NCBI GenBank assembly: GCA_022729285.1 | Contig: JALDAI010000009.1 | Location: 1 to 16,820, forward strand | Length of the DNA: 16,820 nucleotides | From: Candidatus Nanoanaerosalina archaeon | GTDB lineage: Archaea > Nanohalarchaeota > Nanosalinia > Nanosalinales > Nanoanaerosalinaceae | Direction: 5' to 3' | Shown here: positions 7,265 to 13,801 of the stretch, in pieces | How the letters are laid out: every line of letters begins with the position of its first letter | How positions within the stretch are numbered: position 1 is the stretch's first letter | The notes under the pieces: model-generated | Database searches by the model: none | What the model saw: only the letters and a program-made list of their open reading frames with translations | What the model was told of the DNA's origin: nothing | Translations under genes and position numbers: made by a program

Positions 7265-8431
7265 CTACCTCACCACAGCCCCTTTACCCGCTTCAACAGC
7301 TATCTCCAGCAACTTATCAGGCTCCAAATCCAGAACCCTTTTACCATCACCAGAAGTTTCAGGACGGTTAGGAGCAACATTTGTACACCCTGCATCGATT
7401 TTCGATCCGTTGAAAGTACCTATATCACGAGCCATCTCAACAATCTCATCCTTATCAAAAGTAAGTAAAGGGCGTAGAACAGGAACATCCACAGTTCTAG
7501 AGCTAACATCTAAATTACCAAGCGTCTGAGAGGATTTCTGACCGATAGACTCTCCCGTAACAATTCCTCTAGCACCTTCCTCCTTCGCAACAGTTTCAGC
7601 AGCTTTAAACATGAACCTTCTTAGAGAAACCATTCTAGTGTTTTTAAGCTCATCCATCAACAGTTCAGCAGCGTCACCGCCGTCAACCACTCTTAAATCC
7701 CAGTCACCGTTAGGATAAAACTTTTTTAATTCCTCAACAGTTTTCTTAGCACGTATTTCATGAGCTACACTAGAGTACTCACCTAAAGAAATGTATACAG
7801 GAATTATCTCACATCCTCGGCACATCATCCGGTAAGCAGCAACAGGGGAATCATGTCCGCCGCTTATCAAAGCAACAGCTTTCCCTTCACAACCAACAGG
7901 AAGACCTCCAGGCCCCTGTTTTTTCTCAGCATAAAGGTATGCCTCGTTCCTTCTACACTCAACGTAAAACCACTGATCAGGACTTTCTAAGTCCACTTCA
8001 ACCGAATCAAAAGATTTGTAGATAGCCGAACCAGCTTCCCGACCTATATCTTGAGAAGTAAAGCTGTGAACAGATTTATCGCCTGCTCTACTAGCATCAA
8101 CACCGAAAGAACCTCCTGAAAAAACTTCTTCAGCAATATCCGTCAAGCCTGAAGACATTTCCTCGATTTTAGGATTTACAACTTTACAAGGACTTACTGA
8201 AACAACGCCCGGCACCTTAGAAACCGCATCAACAACTTTACCGCTATCCTCAAAATCTTCGATAAAAACCCGGCTCCACTTATTGTAGACCTCTCCCTCC
8301 ACTCCTCGGTGTTCAAGAACAGCATTAATATTTTTACAAAGCCTATTAATCATCCTGTTCCTAATATTACTGCTCTTCAGACTTATCTCTCCAAACCTCA
8401 CAAGTATAACATCAGCGTAATCAAAATCCAT
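7265..8431 (-). CDS. thiI: tRNA 4-thiouridine synthase ThiI
   Basis: Adenylates U8 of tRNA and replaces the oxygen by sulfur; some relatives also feed thiazole synthesis. The 388 residues give an N-terminal ferredoxin-like domain with VRFGEISLKS (11-20), a THUMP domain (about 60-170) and a PP-loop ATPase with LISGGHDSPVA (189-198). GESIGQKSSQTLGNL (293-307) is the conserved segment of the ATPase domain. There is no rhodanese domain, so it is the short form. Cys349 in DAGCTN fits the conserved catalytic cysteine. The CxxC that, as I recall, binds an Fe-S cluster in Methanococcus ThiI (Cys265/Cys268) is missing: residues 267-270 here read MVSL. Another CxxC (Cys204, Cys207) lies just after the PP-loop. 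TATACATAAA sits about 27 nt before the ATG, consistent with leaderless initiation. Confidence 0.92.
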   Translation of the reverse strand: MDFDYADVILVRFGEISLKSSNIRNRMINRLCKNINAVLEHRGVEGEVYNKWSRVFIEDFEDSGKVVDAVSKVPGVVSVSPCKVVNPKIEEMSSGLTDIAEEVFSGGSFGVDASRAGDKSVHSFTSQDIGREAGSAIYKSFDSVEVDLESPDQWFYVECRRNEAYLYAEKKQGPGGLPVGCEGKAVALISGGHDSPVAAYRMMCRGCEIIPVYISLGEYSSVAHEIRAKKTVEELKKFYPNGDWDLRVVDGGDAAELLMDELKNTRMVSLRRFMFKAAETVAKEEGARGIVTGESIGQKSSQTLGNLDVSSRTVDVPVLRPLLTFDKDEIVEMARDIGTFNGSKIDAGCTNVAPNRPETSGDGKRVLDLEPDKLLEIAVEAGKGAVVR

Positions 8432-8456
8432 TAAAGAACCATTTGTAAAAAAACAT

Positions 8457-8466
8457 TTTATGTATA
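8457..8466 (-). promoter_or_regulatory. TATA-like box of thiI
   Basis: TATACATAAA on the minus strand, centred about 29 nt before the thiI ATG and just after the stop codon of the HypA-like gene. This suggests thiI-iscU can be made as a leaderless transcript separately from the upstream gene. Confidence 0.4.
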
Positions 8467-8470
8467 CACC

Positions 8471-8767
8471 TCAGTGGAACTCAAGAAAATCCATACCGGT
8501 CTTACTTCTGTGAACTACATCACCACACCTACCACACCTCAAATTTTTAGAAGATCCATCAACCTTTTTAGGAGCTCCACAGCCACACCTAACTCTTTCA
8601 ACCTCCTCAAAGTCGAGAGAAACACCTTCAAAAAATGTTCCTTCACTAAACCTTCTAAACATAGTAGAACAGCGCTCAGTATCAACAAAACCTTTCAAAA
8701 CTCCTACCTTAACTTTTTCAACTTGTCCAGGAGCTTTTTTAAGCTCATCCATGATCGTTGAAACCAA
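8471..8767 (-). CDS. HypA-like zinc-ribbon protein lacking the nickel-binding N-terminus
   Basis: HypA hands nickel to hydrogenase and carries a structural zinc. The match here is over the whole chain: VEKVKVGVLKGF, then MFRRFSEGTFFEGVSLDFEE (compare HypA FxxxxxGTxxEGAxLxIEE), then a zinc ribbon. The ribbon cysteines are spaced CxC (RCGCG) and CxxC (RCGRCG), so the first pair is one residue shorter than usual. The Met-His-Glu start that binds nickel in HypA is not present. The start is uncertain. TTG at 8767 (98 aa) has GAGGTG just upstream; ATG at 8752 lacks a ribosome site; similarity to HypA seems to extend a few codons further upstream, to an ATT at 8782. No hydrogenase gene is in view, so a role other than nickel insertion is likely. 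Confidence 0.65.
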   Translation of the reverse strand: MVSTIMDELKKAPGQVEKVKVGVLKGFVDTERCSTMFRRFSEGTFFEGVSLDFEEVERVRCGCGAPKKVDGSSKNLRCGRCGDVVHRSKTGMDFLEFH

Positions 8768-8834
8768 GTACACCTCTTTAATATTAAACCACCTAAACAA
8801 AACTATTAGAACCTAAAAAAGTACCGTAAACATT

Positions 8835-8842
8835 CTTTAAAA
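8835..8842 (-). promoter_or_regulatory. TATA-like box upstream of the HypA-like gene
   Basis: TTTTAAAG on the minus strand. It would start a transcript near 8812, with a leader of about 45 nt that includes the GAGGTG site. It lies directly beside the palindrome CTTTTTCGAAAAAG (8843-8856), which could be part of the pyrH 3' end or of this promoter. Confidence 0.3.
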
Positions 8843-8874
8843 CTTTTTCGAAAAAGAAATAAAAGAAGAGGTAG

Positions 8875-9531
8875 TTATCCTTCAGTAGTTAACAAAGTAC
8901 CGGAGTGACCTCCAAAGACTGCTCTAAGTATTTCATCTCTTTTATTACCGTTCACAACTACACAGTCAATATCAGACCTTTCCAAAACATTTTTAGCAGT
9001 TCTATCAATAAGGCTGTAGCTTCCGGGATCCGAAGAACTTGAAAAAATGTGTTCAAAAACTTCAGAGTAAGTCATCACATCAGCAGACTCCTCCGAATCT
9101 TCCTCTAATAGTACGCCGTCCACATCAGTAGCATCAACCATTACATCGGCTCCAATAGTTTCAGCAGCAATAGCAGATACGCCATCAGTAGAATGGCCGG
9201 GCTCAGTACCTCCCATAAAGATTAGGTCAGAGCTTTCAAGAGCCTTGTTCAATTCTCTAAAACTAGAAGGAATAAAACCGCAAGCACCGTCGAAATAAGA
9301 TCTTAGAACAGAAGCGTTCAGCCTAGTAGCCCTTATACCGACAGAGTCAAGCTCAGAGTTAGTACATTTTTGGTCACAGTAACCTATGTATTTCTTTAAA
9401 CTACCAGCACCAACCACAACAACAACTTTTTCACACCTCTCAGCTATATCTCTTATCTGATCAACGATGAAATCTAGCTCTTCAATGTTTTCAGATACTA
9501 CAGAACCTCCTAAAGACACTGTTACATTCAT
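8875..9531 (-). CDS. pyrH: UMP kinase (archaeal type)
   Basis: Phosphorylates UMP to UDP with ATP in pyrimidine nucleotide synthesis; cytosolic, amino-acid-kinase fold. The 218 residues are close to the archaeal family length of about 225. Motifs in order are VSLGGSV (5-11, phosphate loop), VVVGAGSLKK, GIRATRLNASVL (the archaeal IDATRLNA-type segment for UMP binding), MGGTEPGHSTDGVSA (the family's MGGTxPGHTTD) and DATDVDGV. The start at 9531 has GGTGA 4 nt upstream and GGGAGGT slightly further; a nearer ATG is out of frame. The gene appears monocistronic, with 198 bp of spacer upstream that holds the tandem palindromes. Confident assignment. Confidence 0.92.
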   Translation of the reverse strand: MNVTVSLGGSVVSENIEELDFIVDQIRDIAERCEKVVVVVGAGSLKKYIGYCDQKCTNSELDSVGIRATRLNASVLRSYFDGACGFIPSSFRELNKALESSDLIFMGGTEPGHSTDGVSAIAAETIGADVMVDATDVDGVLLEEDSEESADVMTYSEVFEHIFSSSSDPGSYSLIDRTAKNVLERSDIDCVVVNGNKRDEILRAVFGGHSGTLLTTEG

Positions 9532-9641
9532 TTTCTCACCATACCTCCCTAAATGATGGAATAAATTAATCAGAAAGAAGAAATAAACTCCTTAGAGTAA
9601 TTAAGCGTTGCCAGTAATAAACGTTACGGTCATATAAAAAA

Positions 9642-9691
9642 TTAGTATAACGGCGTTATACCCTGGTATAACAGTGTTATGCCTATACTAA
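9642..9691. repeat. Two tandem palindromes within an outer inverted repeat
   Basis: GTATAACG at 9645-9652 and CGTTATAC at 9654-9661 form a perfect palindrome around one base. GGTATAAC at 9665-9672 and GTTATGCC at 9676-9683 form a second one with a single G-T mismatch. The half sites recur exactly 21 bp apart (9645 to 9666, 9655 to 9676), two helical turns. TTAGTATA (9642-9649) and TATACTAA (9684-9691) enclose both. The array lies between tRNA-Phe and pyrH. A pair of operators for a dimeric regulator is the simplest reading; a structured 3' end is the alternative. Confidence 0.75.
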
Positions 9692-9729
9692 TGAAGGAAA
9701 TATCTAGTAAATACTTGTTAAGAACTGTA

Positions 9730-9803
9730 TGGGACTGCCCGGATTTGAACCGGGGACAACGAGATCTTCAGTCTCGCGCTCTCCCAGGCTAAGCTACAGT
9801 CCC
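9730..9803 (-). tRNA. tRNA-Phe (GAA)
   Basis: On the minus strand a full cloverleaf of 74 nt folds. The acceptor GGGACTG pairs with CAGTCCC, followed by discriminator A. The D arm is GCTT/GAGC with GG in the loop. The anticodon stem is CGAGA/TCTCG with loop CTGAAGA, giving anticodon GAA at 9767-9769. The T arm is CCCGG/CCGGG with loop TTCAAAT. There is no intron, and CCA is not encoded, so it is added after transcription. A TATA box (about 9837-9847) lies about 40 nt upstream. Confidence 0.97.
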
Positions 9804-9836
9804 AGTTACTTTACTAACTTTCTTTTTGACCATTAG

Positions 9837-9847
9837 ACTTTAAATAT
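9837..9847 (-). promoter_or_regulatory. TATA box of tRNA-Phe
   Basis: ATATTTAAAGT on the minus strand, centred some 39 nt before the mature tRNA 5' end. That gives a 5' leader of about 14 nt for RNase P to remove. It sits immediately after the stop codon of the upstream small gene. Confidence 0.5.
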
Positions 9848-9854
9848 CTGTTTT

Positions 9855-10103
9855 TCACAGATTCAAGTCTTTCTGGTAAATCTTGTATTTCTCTCCTTTA
9901 ATCTCGTAGATGAAAAAGGTTCCTTTTTTATCCTCGCCATTCTCTATCCAAGAACCATCTTCTATACCTAGTGTTTCCTGATAATCTCCTGCTTCAGGAT
10001 CATCGACTTTTCCCCAGGTTAGCTCGACTTCAACGCCGTCTCCAATCCTTTCTGCTTTTACAACGCCTTTTTTATCGATAGAAAAACCTTTTTTCGTTTC
10101 CAT
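9855..10103 (-). CDS. Small protein of unknown function
   Basis: I do not recognise this 82-residue protein. It has no cysteine, no hydrophobic helix and no signal peptide. Its alternation of short strand-like stretches (VEVELTWGKV, GTFFIYEI, EKYKIY) with turns rich in Gly, Asp and Glu suggests a small beta fold. Composition matches its neighbours. The ATG has no ribosome site, but a TATA-like TTTTTTTAAC lies about 25 nt upstream, fitting a leaderless message. It lies alone between the end of the top6 cluster and tRNA-Phe. It is probably a real gene because of its length, promoter spacing and lack of a competing frame, but no homologue comes to mind. Confidence 0.55.
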   Translation of the reverse strand: METKKGFSIDKKGVVKAERIGDGVEVELTWGKVDDPEAGDYQETLGIEDGSWIENGEDKKGTFFIYEIKGEKYKIYQKDLNL

Positions 10104-10124
10104 GTTTAAGGTTTAGAACCGAGG

Positions 10125-10155
10125 TTAAAAAAACTTAAAGAAAAAGAGAAAAAAC
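10125..10155 (-). terminator. T-rich terminator after top6A
   Basis: On the minus strand, 34 nt after the top6A stop, there follow runs of six, five and seven T separated by one to a few other bases. Archaeal RNA polymerase stops at such oligo-T tracts without a hairpin. This is the likely end of the long information-processing operon; the last T run also overlaps the TATA-like site of the next gene. Confidence 0.5.
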
Positions 10156-10188
10156 AAGGTGGGAAAGATATTAAATCCCTTCAAAGCC

Positions 10189-11310
10189 TTATGGGAGGTA
10201 CTTTCCGCTATTGATTTTCTCAGGCAGGTATGTATCTGCTACAAACTGTAGATTGTTAGTTGCTAGAGCCTGCTGTTCAACCCTTACTCCTTCATCAATC
10301 ATTGTCTGTAGTTCTTTCTGCCATTCCTTATGTTTAAACCACTCATAATCCATTAGCTCTACAGCTCTTTTGTAGTCCTTTGTAGGTCCTCCTGATTCAT
10401 CAGGATGCTTTCCTTTCAGCTTTTCTGTAACTTTCTCAAGACCATAATTCTCTATATCTGCCATTGTCATACCTACAAGGTTTGCTTCAGGAGTGGCTAA
10501 CCTGTTTGACTCAAAAGCAAGGTTCATTGAACCTGCTGTAAGAACTGAATAAATGTAGTATCCGTATGGGTCTCCGTCAGTAAAGACGTATACCGGAAGG
10601 TCTAATCTGTTGTGTAAAATGTTTGTTAATCTTCTGACTCCTCTTGAAGGCTGTCCTCCTGCTGAAACAATTATTGCGTTCTGGTCTTTGTGGAAGTTTT
10701 CTTCAACTAGTCGAGCTGCCATCGCGGAAGTCTCTACCACTAAGACATAGTCTGCGTTGTGTTCAACAAACTTGTAGTCGTCAACCATCGAAGGAATTCC
10801 TAGACCGGACTTACCTAGCTTCAAACAGTTGATCTGATCTCCTTCGTCTTCTATAGTGATCGGTCCGAAAAGCCTTCCTTTAGGCTCAGCGATAAGGTGT
10901 AGATGTTCTCTAAGAGAGTCTAAAGCAGTTTCTAGGTCAACAATTACAGGGTTAGATTCGTCCTGGTCTTCTAATGTGTTCTCATCCAGTCCAGGGATTG
11001 TGTGTTTCAGCTGGTAGTACAGCTCTCTGATCGATGCTGTTCTTTCTTCCTCTATCAGTTCTTTACACTTTGATGCTACCAGCATCGACTGCATAAACTT
11101 TCTAGCATGTCCTATGTTCATGAAGTACCTCTTGGACTTGGAGTCGCCTAGATCTAGAAGGCCTTCTTCTTCGTTGAAAACAACGTTTGAACGGCTTCTA
11201 ACAGGTCTTTCAAAGTAAGGGTTGTCTCCTTCTCTAATCCTTTCTACAACCTGTTTACCTAGTCTTTCTAACCGTCTTAACGTCTCTTCGTCTTCTTTTA
11301 ATCTTGGCAT
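10189..11310 (-). CDS. top6A: DNA topoisomerase VI subunit A
   Basis: The cleaving subunit of topoisomerase VI (type IIB), related to Spo11. It makes the transient double-strand break through a 5'-phosphotyrosine, so that a second duplex can pass. The 373 residues match the usual length of about 370. The winged-helix catalytic region has SIRELYYQLKH with the Tyr98/Tyr99 pair; the second is the expected nucleophile. The Toprim domain has VVETSAMAARLVEE (Glu193) and FTDGDPYGYYIY (Asp245, Asp247), which bind Mg2+. Its ATG overlaps the stop codon of top6B by one base (TAATG), so equal amounts of the two subunits are probably made by coupled translation. It is the last gene of the cluster. Confidence 0.96.
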   Translation of the reverse strand: MPRLKEDEETLRRLERLGKQVVERIREGDNPYFERPVRSRSNVVFNEEEGLLDLGDSKSKRYFMNIGHARKFMQSMLVASKCKELIEEERTASIRELYYQLKHTIPGLDENTLEDQDESNPVIVDLETALDSLREHLHLIAEPKGRLFGPITIEDEGDQINCLKLGKSGLGIPSMVDDYKFVEHNADYVLVVETSAMAARLVEENFHKDQNAIIVSAGGQPSRGVRRLTNILHNRLDLPVYVFTDGDPYGYYIYSVLTAGSMNLAFESNRLATPEANLVGMTMADIENYGLEKVTEKLKGKHPDESGGPTKDYKRAVELMDYEWFKHKEWQKELQTMIDEGVRVEQQALATNNLQFVADTYLPEKINSGKYLP

Positions 11311-12860
11311 TACTTACCACCTCCTTCTTCAAGCTCTCCGTTTATTCCTCCATACTTTTTCTTCAGCGTCTCCATTAGTACTCCTCTAATCTCATCCTGA
11401 TCCTCTCCTGTAAGTTTTTCAAGCGCTGGAGTCATAGCTGCTCCGTAAGAGGAAAGCTTTCTTCTTTTCTTAGCTAAAACCTTCTTCTTTCTCTTCTTAC
11501 TCAGATATCTTTTCAGCTTTCTTCCGACTTCCTGTACAGCAAGTTTCATCTCTTTGATAATTTCCGGATACTGTGCAATAGCTTCTTTTCCTTCTGATGT
11601 GAAAGGTACCCAGACCGATGCCATATGCACAAGTATGACTACAGGTCCTTTAGGGCTGCTGCCTGTTTGAGAAAGGCCGTATCTGGACCAATCTGTTTCT
11701 TTAATAGCTTTAGTCGCTGCGCAGCTTGATCTTTTGTAAAGTAGAGGTACTTTGTTTGCGAACCTTAAAGCATCAAAAGTACCGTCAGCATCTATGTCCC
11801 CTCCGTAAGCGATAGCAGCTTCTATCTGGTAAGGATTTCCTCTGTAAACGGATGGAGATCTTGTAACTGAAGCAACGAAGTCAGGGTTAAGCTCTTTCTT
11901 AAGTCCTTCTCTCATAAGATCTTCTCCGATAGGGGATAGACAGCTTGTAGGAGGGTTTTGTAACTTAGTATTCTGCATAGCTGATAAGAGCTCTCTAATA
12001 TCTGATTTTTCAAGTGATACAGGTCTCTCTTTTCCTGAAAGCCCTGCTTTTTCAACTATTTTTTCTGCGGACGTTTTACCGACTCTTGTGAACTCTGACT
12101 GTAGAAAGCTGTTAACTGTTCTTGAGTTCGAGTTACTAAGCATCCTCATTAAAACTCCTAGCTCTACTCCGTGCGGATGAGGTTTAATTTCTTTAGGTAT
12201 TTTTGGAAGAGTTTTTGAAACTCTTGGGAACTCTATAGTATTTCCATCAGGCTCGTTCAGAACTATCCTTGCGTAAGGGTTCATAATGGCTGTGTGTTTA
12301 AGGTAGTTCCTTACAGAGTGGTGTCCCTTTGTATAACGTCCTTCTATCTCCATTTCAATGGAGGTTCCGTGTTCGAACTCATAATCATCGACTACCCTAT
12401 CCTCTATAATCTCCGGTTCGTTCTTCTGGGTGTCGATCCGTACTTTAAACATGTGTGTTGTGTCACTCCCTTTCTTTTTGGAGTACACTTTAACAGGATT
12501 TCCTGTTGTAAGCTGCGCATAGAGTCCTGAGGCCGAGATACCTATTCCTTGCTGTCCACGGCTCTGCTGTAGCCTGTGAAACTTTGATCCGTACAAAAGT
12601 TTTCCGAAAATGTTCGGAAGAATTTCTTTAGAAATTCCTACCGCATTATCTTTTATCTGGAATCTAAGGTTTTTACCTGCCTCTTCGATCGTAACATGAA
12701 TTTCCGGGAGAATACGTTCTGCTTCACAAGCGTCTAGGCTGTTGTCCACTGCTTCTTTAACACAAGTAATAATAGCTTTTTGTGGATTGTTAAAACCTAG
12801 TAGATGCCTGTTCTTCTCGAAAAACTCAGCTACAGATATCTCTCTATGTTGTTCGCTCAT
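11310..12860 (-). CDS. top6B: DNA topoisomerase VI subunit B
   Basis: The ATPase subunit of topoisomerase VI, a GHKL-fold protein that dimerises on ATP and drives strand passage through subunit A. The 516 residues fit the core family length. The N box is KEAVDNSLDA (Glu36, Asn40), the G1 box IKDNAVGI (70-76), and the ATP lid GQQGIGISASG (102-112). A helix-two-turn-helix region lies around 215-310, with VGKTSAEKIVEKAG, followed by the transducer domain with LYKRSSCAATKAI, whose Lys region contacts the nucleotide in relatives. A basic run (KKRKKKVLAKKRRK) lies near the C-terminus. The G1 box reads DNAVG where most relatives have DNGxG. Order B then A is typical for archaea. It starts 12 nt after dim2 with AGAGGAT ahead of the ATG. 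Confidence 0.96.
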   Translation of the reverse strand: MSEQHREISVAEFFEKNRHLLGFNNPQKAIITCVKEAVDNSLDACEAERILPEIHVTIEEAGKNLRFQIKDNAVGISKEILPNIFGKLLYGSKFHRLQQSRGQQGIGISASGLYAQLTTGNPVKVYSKKKGSDTTHMFKVRIDTQKNEPEIIEDRVVDDYEFEHGTSIEMEIEGRYTKGHHSVRNYLKHTAIMNPYARIVLNEPDGNTIEFPRVSKTLPKIPKEIKPHPHGVELGVLMRMLSNSNSRTVNSFLQSEFTRVGKTSAEKIVEKAGLSGKERPVSLEKSDIRELLSAMQNTKLQNPPTSCLSPIGEDLMREGLKKELNPDFVASVTRSPSVYRGNPYQIEAAIAYGGDIDADGTFDALRFANKVPLLYKRSSCAATKAIKETDWSRYGLSQTGSSPKGPVVILVHMASVWVPFTSEGKEAIAQYPEIIKEMKLAVQEVGRKLKRYLSKKRKKKVLAKKRRKLSSYGAAMTPALEKLTGEDQDEIRGVLMETLKKKYGGINGELEEGGGK

Positions 12861-12872
12861 AACTTAATCCTC

Positions 12873-13376
12873 TCATAAAACTTTTTCAATATTGTTTTCT
12901 AAAAATCGGTAAACATTACCGTGTGAACTACCGTTTAACAGCATTTCAACAGATTTCTTTGCTATTTCCACACCTTTCATAGGTCCTAAAACTGAAACAG
13001 TGCTTCCATAAACCTGAACTTCTGTATCCGTAACACTTTCTATCTTATCTTTTGCCATACCTTTTTTACCGATTACTCTACCCTTTAAACGGCTGTAATC
13101 GCTATCAGAATCAGTAAATTCTGAGATATTTATTACGGCTATAGAAGAGTTCCTTTCAAGCAGTCTGAAAGCTCTTTTAGGGCTGAAACCCCTCCCTATC
13201 GCTTTAACAATATTATAGGCTCTAAGCTCTTCTAAAGGATCTTCAGAAATTATTTCAACCTCATTACCATTGACATTTATTTCTGCTTGAAGAAGTTCTC
13301 TAACTTCTTCCAAGGTTTCGCCTTTCTCGCCTATTAAAACTCCTACTCTCTCCTCAGGTATAGATAAAACTTTCAT
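12873..13376 (-). CDS. KH-domain ribosome biogenesis protein Dim2/Pno1
   Basis: Archaeal counterpart of eukaryotic Pno1/Dim2, which binds the 3' end of the small-subunit rRNA during its maturation. Two KH domains are visible: the first with VGVLIGEKG near the N-terminus, the second with RLKGRVIGKKGMAKDKIE, followed by the GPMKGVEIAKKSVEMLL helix and a NVYRFLE end typical of this family. The ATG at 13376 is taken as the start, because GGAG lies 5 nt upstream; longer reading would need a TTG without a site. That gives 167 residues, slightly shorter than the usual 180 or so. It lies between aIF1A and top6B. In many archaea RIO1 kinase sits between aIF1A and this gene; here it is absent. Confidence 0.88.
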   Translation of the reverse strand: MKVLSIPEERVGVLIGEKGETLEEVRELLQAEINVNGNEVEIISEDPLEELRAYNIVKAIGRGFSPKRAFRLLERNSSIAVINISEFTDSDSDYSRLKGRVIGKKGMAKDKIESVTDTEVQVYGSTVSVLGPMKGVEIAKKSVEMLLNGSSHGNVYRFLENNIEKVL

Positions 13377-13441
13377 AACATCTCCTCTAGCATTTTCTTG
13401 ACAGCCGTGGTTTAACAAAGGTTTAGAAAAAACAGTTTAAT

Positions 13442-13756
13442 TTATAGGAACTGTTTCAAGTCGTCCAAAAATCCTTTATTCTCTAACCAGTCTTTCTGAG
13501 CGTTCGAGTAATGCCATATAACATCACATTTCTCATCGCCCTGAATATCCCATGGCTCGATAAGGACTACATCATCAACGTCTATCCACATTCTTCTTCT
13601 CTTTGAACCAGGAATCCTTCCCAGTCTTTCTTTTCCGTCTGTACAGTACAGCTTTAGACGTCCGTAACCCATTTTATTAAGTACTACTGCTAAATGTTCT
13701 CCGTCAGAAGGCGTTCTTACCCTTCCAATTCCTTCTTCTCCATTTTCGTTAGACAT
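13442..13756 (-). CDS. Translation initiation factor aIF1A
   Basis: Binds the A site of the small ribosomal subunit and helps start-codon selection; orthologue of eIF1A and bacterial IF1. With the start at 13756 the protein has 104 residues, the usual archaeal size. The OB fold shows GRLKLYCTDGKERLGRIPG followed by the basic SKRRRMWIDVDDVVLI, both highly characteristic, and the C-terminus DVIWHYSNAQKDWLENKG is also typical. AGAGGTG lies 4 nt upstream of this ATG; the 15 extra codons further upstream are rejected. It is transcribed 45 nt after nmd3. Confidence 0.93.
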   Translation of the reverse strand: MSNENGEEGIGRVRTPSDGEHLAVVLNKMGYGRLKLYCTDGKERLGRIPGSKRRRMWIDVDDVVLIEPWDIQGDEKCDVIWHYSNAQKDWLENKGFLDDLKQFL

Positions 13757-13774
13757 AATACACCTCTTAAATTT

Positions 13775-13799
13775 GGTTAAAACCTTTTTAACTTTAACC
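13775..13799. repeat. Inverted repeat between nmd3 and aIF1A
   Basis: GGTTAAA (13775-13781) and TTTAACC (13793-13799) can pair as a 7-bp stem with an 11-nt loop, directly after the nmd3 stop and before the aIF1A ribosome site. It may be a processing or attenuating hairpin, or chance in AT-rich DNA. Confidence 0.3.
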
Positions 13800-13801
13800 A
13801 A

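Noticed and set aside
8843..8856. Palindrome CTTTTTCGAAAAAG
   Set aside because: A perfect 14-bp palindrome, but made mostly of A and T runs in an AT-rich spacer, so chance is a fair explanation; noted only with the neighbouring TATA-like box.
9532..9729. Riboswitch or small RNA in the pyrH upstream spacer
   Set aside because: Apart from the palindromes I see no known riboswitch core or box C/D pair, and a structured RNA cannot be supported.
9730..9803. Integration site at tRNA-Phe
   Set aside because: No second copy of the tRNA 3' end and no integrase gene was found in the window.
13377..13418. Longer N-terminus for Dim2 from a TTG
   Set aside because: No ribosome site precedes the TTG, whereas the ATG at 13376 has GGAG at good distance and begins right at the first KH domain.
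13757..13801. Longer N-terminus for aIF1A
   Set aside because: The ATG at 13756 has AGAGGTG 4 nt upstream and gives the usual family length; the extra part covers the spacer after nmd3.
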